Assembly: GCA_018240865.1 (NCBI GenBank)
Contig: JAFEEY010000032.1
Coordinates: 1-38,837, forward strand
Direction: 5' to 3'
DNA: 38,837 bases
Source: Pseudomonadota bacterium
GTDB lineage: Bacteria; Pseudomonadota; Alphaproteobacteria; Sphingomonadales; Sphingomonadaceae
Shown one piece after another: positions 7,208 through 15,202 of the stretch. The stretch's first letter is position 1. Every line of letters starts with the position of its first letter. The notes below the pieces were generated by a model that was given only the letters and a program-made list of their open reading frames with translations, had not been told where the DNA came from and searched no databases. The translations under genes were made by a program, and so were the position numbers.

Positions 7208-9265
7208 TCACCAGATCCGCGCGCGCTCTTCCGGCTTCAGATACAGCTTGTCCCCCGGCTTCACGCCGAACGCCGCGTACCAGGGGTCGATATTCCTCAC
7301 CGGCCCGTTCACCCGGAATTTGCGGAAGGAATGCGGGTCGCTGATCGTCATCTGCTTGATCGCGTCGGGCGTCATCTTGCCCGCCCAGGCCTGCGCCCAG
7401 CCCAGGAACACGCGCTGATCGCCGGTCAACCCGCCGATCACTGGCGCCGGCCTGCCGCCCAGCGAGGCGTGATAAGCGTCGAGCGCGATGGCGAGGCCGC
7501 CCAGATCGGCGATATTCTCGCCCATCGTCAGGCCCGGATTGATGTGGAAGCCCGGCACCGGCTCGAACTGCGCATATTGGTCGCCCAGGATTTTCGCGCG
7601 CGCCTTGAAGGCATCGGCGTCGGCCTTGGTCCACCAGTCGCGCAGCGCGCCGGCGGCGTCGATGGTGCGGCCCATATCGTCGAAGCCGTGGGTCAGCTCG
7701 TGCCCGATCACGCCACCGATCGCGCCGTAATTGATTGCAGGATCCGCATCGGCATCGAAGATCGGCGCCTGCAGGATGCCGGCGGGAAAGACGATGTCGC
7801 GGAGCGAGCCGTTATAGGCGTCGTTGGTCTGCGGCGTCATCTGCCAGGCGCCGCGATCGACGGGCCCATTGCTGCGCTTGACGATGAAGGCCCAGTCATT
7901 GGCGGCGGCGCGGCGGACATTGCCGAGCAGGTCGTCGCGCTTGATGACGACGGCGGAATAGTCACGCTGCGGCTTGTCGGGATAGCCGACCTTGATCGTG
8001 TAGGTGTCGAGCTTCTTCAGAGCTTCCTTCTTTGTTTCCGGCCCCATCCAGTCCAGCCGCTCGATGCGGCCGCGCATGGCGACCTTCAGATTGCCGACCA
8101 GCTCGGTCACCTTGGCCTTGGTCGCGGCCGGGAAATAGCGTGCGGCGTAGAGGTCGCCCACCGCCCAGTTGAGTGTGCCGAAACAACTGGCCGGGTCCGC
8201 GCCGCAATCGCCGCCGGCGACCGCGCGGACGCCGCGTTTCCAGCGCGGCTGCGGCTCGGCCTGGCCGGTCAGCTCTTTGAGCCTGAAACCGAAATGCGCG
8301 TCCACGAACGGCTTCGACAGGTAGGGCGCGGCGAGGTCAGCGACCCGAAAGGCCATCCATGCCTTCAAAGTCTCGACCGGCGTTTCGGCATAAATGACGG
8401 CGAGCTTCGGAAAGGCGCTTTTCTCGGCCACAACCACCATCGGCCTGGCGCCAACGCCCGCGCGCTCGAGAAAGGGAGCCCAATCGAAACCGGGCGCGAA
8501 GCCGGGCAGGGCGGCGGGTGCCATCGGGTTGTATTGGGTGGTCAGATCGCGCTGCTGCACTTTGGTCCAGCTGGCTTCCGCCACCTTCGTCTCGAACGTG
8601 ACCAGATCGGCGGCGGCTTTGTCGGCGTCAGGCCAGCCCTCCAGTGCCAGCAGCCGTGCGGCATAAGCGCGATAGGCGTCTTTCTTCGCCGCCAGCTCGG
8701 CTTTCAGGTAATAGTCGCGGTCGGGCAGGCCGAGGCCGGACTGGCCGAGATAGAGGGCGTAGCGGTTCGGATCCTTGAGGTCGATGTCGATAAAGGCGCC
8801 GAACAGGCTGGGATAAAGACCGCCCGCGCCGGCGCCCATCAGCGCGGCGAGCGCGGCACGATCGGGGGCGGCCCGGATCGTGTCGAGCTCGGGCTTCAAC
8901 GGGGCGGCGCCCAGCCGCTCGGCCTGCGCCTCGTCCATGAAGGCGGCGTAGAAAGTGCCGGCTTTCTGCCGCTCGGTCGCAGGCGCGGCGGTCGCTTCCT
9001 TCGCGACTTCGTCCATCAGTGTGTGGAGATTGGCTTCCATCCGGTCGGTCATTTCCAGCCGGCGCGATGCGGCGGGCCGATCCGCCGGGATCGACGTGCG
9101 GGCAAGATAGGCGCCGTTCGCATAGTCGAAGAAATCGTCGCCCGGTTTCACGCTCTTGTCGGCGGCGGTCAGATCGAGGCCGAACGGCGGATATTGCGGC
9201 GCTGCCCCGGCGGCTGCCGCGGCCGTAGCCATCAGTCCCGCGACCGCGAATGCCGTTCTGCCCAT
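7208..9265 (-). CDS. M13 family zinc metallopeptidase (neprilysin/PepO type)
   Basis: A 685-residue exported peptidase. I chose ATG 9265, which follows GGAGAGG and opens a signal peptide (GRTAFAVAGLMATAAAAAGA); the frame runs on upstream but has no better start. The M13 N-terminal domain is seen at about 40-440 (PGDDFFDYANGAYL). The catalytic site has His522-Glu523-x-x-His526 (HELTHGFDD) with third ligand Glu583 in GENIADLGG. The substrate-binding NAYY-like element is NDAYNGS, and the protein ends in RARIW, close to the family's CxxW end. Such enzymes cut short peptides in the periplasm or on the cell surface. It is divergent from the LytS-like kinase gene, sharing an intergenic region of about 260 bases. 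Confidence 0.94.
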   Translation of the reverse strand: MGRTAFAVAGLMATAAAAAGAAPQYPPFGLDLTAADKSVKPGDDFFDYANGAYLARTSIPADRPAASRRLEMTDRMEANLHTLMDEVAKEATAAPATERQKAGTFYAAFMDEAQAERLGAAPLKPELDTIRAAPDRAALAALMGAGAGGLYPSLFGAFIDIDLKDPNRYALYLGQSGLGLPDRDYYLKAELAAKKDAYRAYAARLLALEGWPDADKAAADLVTFETKVAEASWTKVQQRDLTTQYNPMAPAALPGFAPGFDWAPFLERAGVGARPMVVVAEKSAFPKLAVIYAETPVETLKAWMAFRVADLAAPYLSKPFVDAHFGFRLKELTGQAEPQPRWKRGVRAVAGGDCGADPASCFGTLNWAVGDLYAARYFPAATKAKVTELVGNLKVAMRGRIERLDWMGPETKKEALKKLDTYTIKVGYPDKPQRDYSAVVIKRDDLLGNVRRAAANDWAFIVKRSNGPVDRGAWQMTPQTNDAYNGSLRDIVFPAGILQAPIFDADADPAINYGAIGGVIGHELTHGFDDMGRTIDAAGALRDWWTKADADAFKARAKILGDQYAQFEPVPGFHINPGLTMGENIADLGGLAIALDAYHASLGGRPAPVIGGLTGDQRVFLGWAQAWAGKMTPDAIKQMTISDPHSFRKFRVNGPVRNIDPWYAAFGVKPGDKLYLKPEERARIW

Positions 9266-9528
9266 AGCCTCTCTCCAATTTTCAGCGACGGCGTCACTTG
9301 ACCGGTGCGCCCGCTTTCGTGTTGGCGCATAGAGCGGAAAGTGGCGGGCCCGATCAAGCCCGGTGCGAAAAGGGGAGATCGAAATGGCGGGCAGTGCCGG
9401 TCTTGTCGCACAGGACGTCATTTTCGTCCCCGTCGCATGGCGCGCGCCGGCGCTGCCTGTCACGCTTGACGGTTTCCGGAGTCGGGTAAGGCAGGCGCGT
9501 TTTGGCAACAGTGATGAAGGCTGACTGG

Positions 9529-10656
9529 ATGTCGGTGGTTTCCTCCACGCCGGTCGCTGCTGCCCAGGCCGCCGTCAAGCCGATGATCTGCGAGACCGGC
9601 TGGCGGGAAGCAATTCTCGTCACTGTCGCGCTCTGGTCTTTCGTCGGCGTCATTTATCTCCCGATCCTGATGGAGCGGCATCCGGGCGAAGGCTGGACCA
9701 GCGTCGTCCTCGATGAAGTGACGTTGATTCTGTCCATGGTCGTCGCGCTGCCTTTGTTCACCGTGTTCCGCGGCACCCGGAATTGGGAGCTGATGCCTCG
9801 GTCTCTGGCGCTGGCCGGCGCGGTGCTGCTCGCGGCGATTTTCCAGGCGAGCTTCGACCTGCTTTACACCGGCTTCGTCGCCAACCGGCTGGATACGGCG
9901 TGGGAGAATCTGCCGACCGATCTCAGCCGCGCCTATCGGGCGACGTTCAATTATGTCTGCGTGTTCGGCGTGAACGTCGCGCTGTTCCACCTGATCAGCG
10001 CGCGCAGTCACGAAGTCCGTCAGGCGCGCGAGCTGGCTCAGGCGCTCGCCGCCGCTCAGCACGCGCAGCTGGCGGCGCTACGCTATCAGCTCAATCCGCA
10101 TTTCCTGTTCAACACTCTGAACGCCATCTCCGCGATGATCGTCACCCGCCGCAATGACGAGGCGGAAGTGATGACCGACAAATTGTCGAGCTTCTTGCGC
10201 GCCTCGCTCGCGTCAGACCCGACCGAGCTGGTGCCGCTCGATCAGGAGCTGTCGCTGATGGAGGATTATCTCGAGATCGAATCGATCCGCTTTGGCGAAC
10301 GGCTGCATGTCGAGATCGACTGTGCGACCGACGCCTGTTCGATACCGATTCCGAGTTTCCTGCTTCAGCCTTTGGTCGAGAACGCGATCAAATACGGTGT
10401 CGCGCCGTCGCTCGAGCCGGTCGTGATCCGCGTCACCGGCCGCCGCGACGGCGAGGAATTGATCGTCACCGTCGAGGATGACGGCCGGGGCGCGGGCAGC
10501 GCGGTCAAGACGGGCGGCGCCGGTGTCGGCCTGCAGAATATCCGTCAGCGGCTGACCGCGCTCTATGGTGAGAATGCGTCACTGACCGCGGCGCGGCGCA
10601 ATCCCGGATTCGCGGCCACGATCCGGCTTCCCGTCGTGAAACCCGACACCGCCTGA
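9529..10656 (+). CDS. LytS/YehU-like sensor histidine kinase
   Basis: A membrane kinase of about 375 residues of the His_kinase (LytS/YpdA) family. Four hydrophobic segments fill the N-terminal half (for example TVALWSFVGVIYLPIL, EVTLILSMVVALPLF, LALAGAVLLAAIFQA). A coiled linker follows (EVRQARELAQALAAAQHAQ), then the family motif LRYQLNPHFLFNTLNAIS with phosphoacceptor His191. The ATPase domain has LLQPLVENAIKYG and VEDDGRGAG. I prefer ATG 9529 (AAGG 8 bases ahead); ATG 9514 and upstream near-start codons are possible. It pairs with the LytTR regulator 65 bases downstream. The signal is unknown; there is no GAF or 5TMR domain. Confidence 0.9.
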   Translation: MSVVSSTPVAAAQAAVKPMICETGWREAILVTVALWSFVGVIYLPILMERHPGEGWTSVVLDEVTLILSMVVALPLFTVFRGTRNWELMPRSLALAGAVLLAAIFQASFDLLYTGFVANRLDTAWENLPTDLSRAYRATFNYVCVFGVNVALFHLISARSHEVRQARELAQALAAAQHAQLAALRYQLNPHFLFNTLNAISAMIVTRRNDEAEVMTDKLSSFLRASLASDPTELVPLDQELSLMEDYLEIESIRFGERLHVEIDCATDACSIPIPSFLLQPLVENAIKYGVAPSLEPVVIRVTGRRDGEELIVTVEDDGRGAGSAVKTGGAGVGLQNIRQRLTALYGENASLTAARRNPGFAATIRLPVVKPDTA

Positions 10657-10721
10657 ACCGGGCTTGAGCGACTCGGGTTCCTGTCCGATAAGGCTCGAAA
10701 AAGCCTCGGGGGGATAATGAC

Positions 10722-11486
10722 ATGCGTGTCTTGCTGGTCGATGACGAAGCGCTTGCGCTTGACCGGTTGCGGACCCTGTTCGCGGATATCGACGAAGTCG
10801 ATGTCGTCGGTCAGGCGAGTGACGGCGACATGGCACTGGAGCAGATCGAGAAGCTGACGCCTGACCTTGTGATTCTCGATATCCAGATGCCCGGACGCAA
10901 CGGCCTGCGCACGGCCGCCGCGCTGGAACCGGAGAAGCGGCCCGAGATCATCTTCGTCACCGCGCATGAACATTATGCGCCCGATGCGTTCGAGGTGGAC
11001 GCGGCCGACTATCTGCTGAAGCCGGTCCGCTTCGACCGGCTGCGCCAGGCGGTCACGCGCGCCCGGCGCCGGCGCGAGCTGCGCGACCAGGCCGAGCAGA
11101 GCGGCAAGCTCGCGGAGGAAGTGGAAACGCTGCGCGCGAAGGGCGGCGGGCGCAGCGACGATGCGGGCTTCTGGGTGCCGGAGCGGCATGGCCATCGCTG
11201 GGTGCCGATCGAAGCGATCGGCTGGATCGAGGCGGCACGCGACTATGTGCTGCTGCACACCGAAACCCGCAGCCATATGCTGCGCGCCACCATGTCGGCG
11301 CTTGAAGAGAAATTGGAAGGATCGGGGCTGATGCGCGTGCACCGCTCGGCCTTTGTGCGGCCGGAAAAAGTGGCGGAGGTTCGCCGCGCCAATCGGAGCC
11401 TCACTCTGGTGCTCGACGACGGCGCCAATGTGCAGGTGGGGCCCAGCTATATCGATTCGCTGTCCGAAAAGCTGGGCCTGCCCTGA
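10722..11486 (+). CDS. LytTR-family response regulator
   Basis: A 254-residue regulator with a receiver domain (1-120; DDE at 8-10, phosphoacceptor Asp53 in LVILDIQMPGRNG, Lys in DYLLKPVRF). A charged linker (about 120-150) leads to a LytTR DNA-binding domain (about 155-254: IEAIGWIEAARDYVLLHT, MRVHRSAFVRPEKV, LDDGANVQVGPSY). The start ATG 10722 follows a GGGGGGAT ribosome site. It is the partner of the preceding LytS-like kinase. A small hairpin (AGGCT/AGCCT, 10691-10706) lies between the two genes. Its targets are not evident; the small convergent ORF and the divergent peptidase are neighbours worth testing. Confidence 0.94.
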   Translation: MRVLLVDDEALALDRLRTLFADIDEVDVVGQASDGDMALEQIEKLTPDLVILDIQMPGRNGLRTAAALEPEKRPEIIFVTAHEHYAPDAFEVDAADYLLKPVRFDRLRQAVTRARRRRELRDQAEQSGKLAEEVETLRAKGGGRSDDAGFWVPERHGHRWVPIEAIGWIEAARDYVLLHTETRSHMLRATMSALEEKLEGSGLMRVHRSAFVRPEKVAEVRRANRSLTLVLDDGANVQVGPSYIDSLSEKLGLP

Positions 11487-11499
11487 ACCGCGGGCACGT

Positions 11500-11598
11500 T
11501 TAGGCGATACCGGCGAACGAGGTGGTTGCGGCAACAAACAATGTGCCGACGAACATCGCGGCCAGCCAGGTCGCCGTCGCACGGAAAGATTCCATCAT
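11500..11598 (-). CDS. Very small membrane/signal-like protein, 32 residues
   Basis: Starts at ATG 11598 (a second ATG follows at once) with a strong AAGGAG site 6-7 bases upstream. The product, MMESFRATATWLAAMFV and onward, is a short basic head, one hydrophobic helix of about 20 residues and the end FAGIA. It is too short for routine gene calling. Its stop codon lies 14 bases from the convergent LytTR gene stop. The clean ribosome site and membrane-helix composition argue for a real gene; I do not recognise the family. Confidence 0.55.
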   Translation of the reverse strand: MMESFRATATWLAAMFVGTLFVAATTSFAGIA

Positions 11599-11844
11599 GT
11601 CTTACTCCTTGGAGTTCTGTGCCGCTGCTGATCAGTGACGAAGCGGCCTCTAGACGGCGCGACGCGCGCCGCGCGGCGGATTCGACCATGATGCCTGGAA
11701 ATATGACCAAGACGCTGCGAATCGACGAAGCCGCGTGCCGGACCGACGAAATCCATGACGCATATTCTTGATCTGCTAACCTTGGGCCGTTAGCGAGGCG
11801 GCGCTTCACCAAAATCGAGCGGGCGAAACGTGGAAGAGTATTTG

Positions 11845-11985
11845 ATGCTTATGGTCGCGCTCCTGCTGGCGGGCGCCGGCGTGATCGGCTTCGTGATCTG
11901 GAACGAAACCGCCGGCAAGGCGCGCCGCCGCCGCAAGCTGGAACGCAACCACTCTCGCAGCAAGGTCCGCGACACCGCGAACTGA
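11845..11985 (+). CDS. Small single-TM protein with basic tail, 46 residues
   Basis: ATG 11845 follows GGAAGAG at a 6-base spacing; an in-frame GTG at 11830 would add five residues. The protein has one membrane helix (LMVALLLAGAGVIGFVIW), then a strongly basic tail (KARRRRKLERNHSRSK) that would face the cytoplasm by the positive-inside rule. No family is recognised. The basic tail could bind nucleic acid or anionic lipid, but nothing in the sequence proves this. Confidence 0.45.
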   Translation: MLMVALLLAGAGVIGFVIWNETAGKARRRRKLERNHSRSKVRDTAN

Positions 11986-12461
11986 TGCGCGTCACTCTCT
12001 GGTGGCGGCAACGTTTCAGAATTCATCCAGTTTTTGTCCTGGCGCGTCATGCGATTCCCGCGCGTCGTCCCGCTTTAGTCGCTTGTCATTGGTCTGCGAG
12101 GCCGTGCAGCCGGTCGCCGCCATAGGCGAGTGCCCCAAAATCAAGGCGACAGCAGCAGCGATTGTTCCGATCAGAGTCGCGGCGCGAGGCTTGGTCGCCA
12201 GATTGCAGCGGTCGAGGACGCGCGGGCACGATCCAAAGCGAAAGAAACGATATGAGCTGGCCCGCGCCGCTTTTCAGTTCGGGGGAAGGGCATCGCCGAC
12301 CGTCCCCGGTGAAGTTCCTGATGCGAGTTGGAGAATTTATACACCATGCCCAGTCGCAAATTTCCGCCAATACAAGTGCCAAAGCGCTGGTGGGGCAAGA
12401 AAGTGTCGCAAGATCAACAATCTGATTGACGCGCGTCGCGCGCGGTTGCCATCCGTGCCGT
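11986..12461. other. Intergenic stretch with a startless - strand frame
   Basis: No convincing gene. On the - strand a frame ending at 12016 reads like a small signal- or lipoprotein-type product (hydrophobic TLIGTIAAAVALILG, then AATGC, then a very polar tail ending QKLDEF). It has no ATG, GTG or TTG upstream of the hydrophobic part; only a CTG at 12201 is in frame. It could be a decayed gene or a chance frame. Other frames look random. The promoter of the acyltransferase gene presumably lies at the right end. Confidence 0.4.
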
Positions 12462-13577
12462 ATGGAAGACTCTCCGTCAGCCCTTAGGCACCGCGACCAT
12501 GGCGCTGATACTCTCCGCGGCATCGCGATCCTGATGGTGCTGGTGCTGCACGGCGCCGCGATGACTGAGGGGCTCGAAAAACACCCTTGGCTGGTGGATC
12601 TCACCAACCGACTGGGCGCCGGCGTTCAGCTATTCTTCGTGCTTTCCGGGTTCGTCATCACCGCCGCGATGGATCGCGCTGCCTCTTTCGGTGATGGGAG
12701 TTCGGGCTTCCTCCTCCGCCGATTGGCGAAGCTGGGACCGCTCTATTTGATCTTCCTGCACCTCAATATTGCGTTCTTTTGGCTGTGGTCGGCTCACGAT
12801 CCCGACCCGCATTTTTTCAGGAACTCCGTGACTGGCGACAATCTCAACGTCGAGAATTACGGCCTGCACCTCCTGTTTCTTCAAGGCCTGTCGCCGGCCT
12901 ATATCAATACCCTCCTCGATGGCGGTTGGTCCATCGTTTGCGAGGTCTACTTCTACGCGCTCGCGCCCTTCGTGTTTCATCCCCTCTGCCGATCCTTGCG
13001 ACGGGCAATCTGGGCACTCGCGGTCTCGATCCTAGTTGCTATCGGGTTCACAATGGCCGTCGGCAAACACATGGGCGCCTTCGGCTATTATGCGTTTCCG
13101 GTTCAGCTACCGTGCTTTGTGATGGGCATTTTGGTGTACCGAGCCCGAGAGCGGTTCACGATAGACCTGCCATCGGAGCTGCAAGCGCCAATAGCCGTCA
13201 CGATAGCGTTGTTCGTGTTCGGCTTCTTACGCACCAATGTTTCGCCGCTTGGCGGTCACGTCATGATCGCGATCCTGTTCGCCCTGGCCCTGCTTGTGCT
13301 GCGCGTGCATACGGGTCGGGGTCTGCTCGGAGCACTTCAGGCGATTGGAAGGCAGAGCTATGCCTTATTTCTGGTGCACCTGTTCTTGCTGAAAATTGCC
13401 TATACGACTGTTTTTGCGAACGGTTTCTACCCGGGCCTGTGGCTCGCTTTGTGTCTCAATCTCGCAATATCGGTCCTGGGTGCGCTCGCGCTTTCTTGGC
13501 TGATCTTTGACAGGATCGATCGATTCTTCGTGACCGCAATGGCGCGCTACTTGAGCAGCAGACGGAAGGCACACTAG
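12462..13577 (+). CDS. Acyltransferase-3 (OafA/NodX-type) membrane protein
   Basis: A 371-residue integral membrane protein with about ten hydrophobic helices. It carries the family's N-terminal motif (DTLRGIAILMVLVLHG, with the putative catalytic His at about 30) and the FFVLSGFVI segment. The family transfers acetyl or other acyl groups to lipopolysaccharide O-antigen, exopolysaccharide, peptidoglycan or antibiotics at the inner membrane. I chose ATG 12462; the frame runs back to 12426, and neither has an obvious ribosome site. The last codons run into the IS5-type remnant on the other strand: the stop (TAG, 13575-13577) overlaps the transposase stop. The C-terminus may therefore have been altered by the insertion. 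The substrate is unknown. Confidence 0.88.
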   Translation: MEDSPSALRHRDHGADTLRGIAILMVLVLHGAAMTEGLEKHPWLVDLTNRLGAGVQLFFVLSGFVITAAMDRAASFGDGSSGFLLRRLAKLGPLYLIFLHLNIAFFWLWSAHDPDPHFFRNSVTGDNLNVENYGLHLLFLQGLSPAYINTLLDGGWSIVCEVYFYALAPFVFHPLCRSLRRAIWALAVSILVAIGFTMAVGKHMGAFGYYAFPVQLPCFVMGILVYRARERFTIDLPSELQAPIAVTIALFVFGFLRTNVSPLGGHVMIAILFALALLVLRVHTGRGLLGALQAIGRQSYALFLVHLFLLKIAYTTVFANGFYPGLWLALCLNLAISVLGALALSWLIFDRIDRFFVTAMARYLSSRRKAH

Positions 13578-13794
13578 GTTGGGGACTCATTGATCCACTT
13601 GGCGACGGTGGCGACGAGGCGATTGCGGCGAGATAGTTGCAGGCGTGGCGATCGTATCGTGTGGCGATGCGGTGCCAGTTCTCGAGGCGATCGAGAGCCA
13701 CTCGATGGCGTTCCTGCGCCGGTAGATGCGCCCGTCATATTCTGGCGCCCGAAACCCGAACACGCCGAGGTTTCGGAACGATCGACCACGGCAG
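13574..13794 (-). pseudogene. IS5-family transposase remnant (C-terminal end, frameshifted)
   Basis: Read on the - strand, three frames join into one transposase tail. The first frame gives DGRIYRRRNAIEW, the second DRLENWHRIATRYDRHACNY then LAAIA, the third LVATVAKWINESPT and a stop at 13574-13576. The YRxRNxIE...L..W.RIATRYD pattern is the conserved C-terminal 'YREK-like' end of IS5-group DDE transposases. A probable upstream piece (IVPKPRRVRVSG) precedes it. At least two frameshifts and the missing N-terminal two thirds make it inactive. No clean terminal inverted repeat is visible. The stop overlaps the acyltransferase stop on the opposite strand. Confidence 0.8.
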
Positions 13795-14748
13795 GCCTCC
13801 AAGGTCGATCGTGCGGGCGCAGGCGCTTTACGCCTCAAGTCGAAGTCAGCAAGCAGCGGCTGGCCTCGCTGCGACTCGTGCATCTCCGTGTATCACGCAT
13901 GTATCATGGAGACGCAGGGAAAGGACGAAAAATGGCGGAAAACCGTAGGTAATCCGCGCAAGCCAGCGCAAACGACCAGCAGAGGCTTCAACCTCCGCCG
14001 CCCCGGCTTAGTCTGATAATTTCAACAGCTTAAAGATGGTGGCAGGGCTTGTACCGAACCACCTCATTAAGTGCTGTATTTTATAGATAAATAATGGATT
14101 TTCAGATATATTCTCCCACATTTCCTCCCACATAATGGGTTCCTTGCGACGTACAGTCGTTCGCCTTAGGCGTTTTATCTGACCTCAGAAGGTGCACAAT
14201 CCATGTGACCGACCGGCTCAACCCGAGCGACAATCGCTGGTTCAACCCCTGAAAGAACGGTACGCGCTAGAGCCAGATCGTGGGACTTTTCGGCCATCAG
14301 ATTTCAATGTCCTCAATGCCAGCTCTCAAGGCAAAACCGGACATTACGGCTCACTCAGGCATTGACCCTATCGATGCTGTGACTGAGCTGATTGCAAAAT
14401 GCCGGCGTTGATCACGCATTCGGGAGAGGCCGCTGTCCTCCAATCTGTCTTCAGAGTTAGCCAGCACCCCGTCTCGCCGATTATGGCGTCGCGAAATCAA
14501 GGCGGCATCGCAGCCGCGTGACAGCTGACTAGAGCGGCGGCGATGACCTGCCATGCGTGTTCATTAATCGGAAACAAGGCTCCTCTCCCGGCACGAGCTC
14601 ACCAGTCGCCAAGGCCTAAAATTGGCTCAGATGCGTTGCCTATAGAGGGTCTCGGTGCTCGAGACTTGCCTGCACCATAGACCCCTGCGAGCGACGCACG
14701 GGGAAAGACATATTGCTTCGAGCATAGTTTGGCCCTAGCCTTTTCCAG
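13795..14748. other. Gene-poor junction region with AT-rich patch and short repeats
   Basis: I see no gene here that I can support. Contents in order: TGTATCA twice at an 11-base period (13889-13895, 13900-13906); an AT-richer patch at about 14020-14135 unlike its GC-rich surroundings; CTCCCACAT twice at a 12-base period (14113-14121, 14125-14133); a weak + strand frame at 14192-14365 (GTG start, 57 residues, family unknown, doubtful); and a palindrome at 14649-14665 in front of the metal operon. Mixed composition beside an IS remnant suggests a recombination scar or element edge. Confidence 0.5.
14649..14665. promoter_or_regulatory. Palindrome upstream of the metal operon (possible operator)
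   Basis: GTCTCG (14649-14654) and CGAGAC (14660-14665) form an inverted repeat around 5 bases, 83 bases before the first metal-operon gene. Size and position fit an operator for a metal-responsive repressor or MerR-type activator, but no regulator gene is nearby and I cannot place -35/-10 boxes with confidence. Confidence 0.25.
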
Positions 14749-15135
14749 ATGTTTGCCCGGCTTGGCCTACTCCTTGTCCTCTGCGCGATGCTCCTTTCGG
14801 GCAGAGCTTGGGATGCGCATTTGGCTGTGCACGAGCAGTTGTCCTCTGCCACGGCCGTTCATACGCACCATTCGGACCATGTTCACGCTGTGGACCCGGT
14901 GGCAAGCTTCGAGAAGGCGGCGCTTGGGGACGCACCGGCCGATCAGCGGGATCCGGAGAGAGGCCTGACGCATAGTCATGGCTCCATGGCCGGGCATGGC
15001 TTCGCCCTGCTTTCCGCCGATCATACCGAATTTGCAGGCCTGCCATCGGCGAAGGAGCTCCATTTTCCGCCGCGTGCATCGCTTGCGGCTATCTCCCGCC
15101 CCAACTCGCTTCTGAGACCTCCGCGAACCGCCTGA
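14749..15135 (+). CDS. Histidine-rich exported protein of the czc operon
   Basis: A 128-residue protein with an N-terminal signal or membrane helix (LGLLLVLCAMLLSGRAW). Histidine clusters follow at about 40-46 (HTHHSDHVH), 74-83 (THSHGSMAGH) and later single His residues. It lies 67 bases upstream of czcC on the same strand. Such proteins often precede czc/cus efflux operons and are thought to bind or buffer metal in the periplasm. I infer a metal-binding role from composition and position only. The ribosome site at ATG 14749 is weak, and no alternative in-frame start precedes the signal helix. Confidence 0.65.
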   Translation: MFARLGLLLVLCAMLLSGRAWDAHLAVHEQLSSATAVHTHHSDHVHAVDPVASFEKAALGDAPADQRDPERGLTHSHGSMAGHGFALLSADHTEFAGLPSAKELHFPPRASLAAISRPNSLLRPPRTA

Positions 15136-15202
15136 CATCGTTGCACGGTGTCGCCGGCTGCGTCCGGCTGCGCCTTGAGCAGACGTGTCAGGAGCAGGTG
15201 AA

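Noticed and set aside
7331..9301. 656-codon + strand frame opposite the M13 peptidase gene
   Set aside because: It is the antisense shadow of a clear metallopeptidase gene in GC-rich DNA; the translation is Arg/Gly/His-rich with no family features.
12086..12607. 173-codon - strand frame crossing the acyltransferase start
   Set aside because: Ser/Arg-rich random-looking translation with no ribosome site, and it overlaps a well-supported gene.
14020..14065. GGTGGCAGGGCTTGTACC segment as a tRNA or tmRNA 3' end serving as attachment site
   Set aside because: On the - strand it ends in CCACCA, but the T-loop consensus (TTCRANY) is not met and no tRNA body can be folded.
14113..14133. Tandem CTCCCACAT units as a possible CRISPR or iteron array
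   Set aside because: Only two units with a 3-base spacer; far too few for a CRISPR array and weak for iterons.
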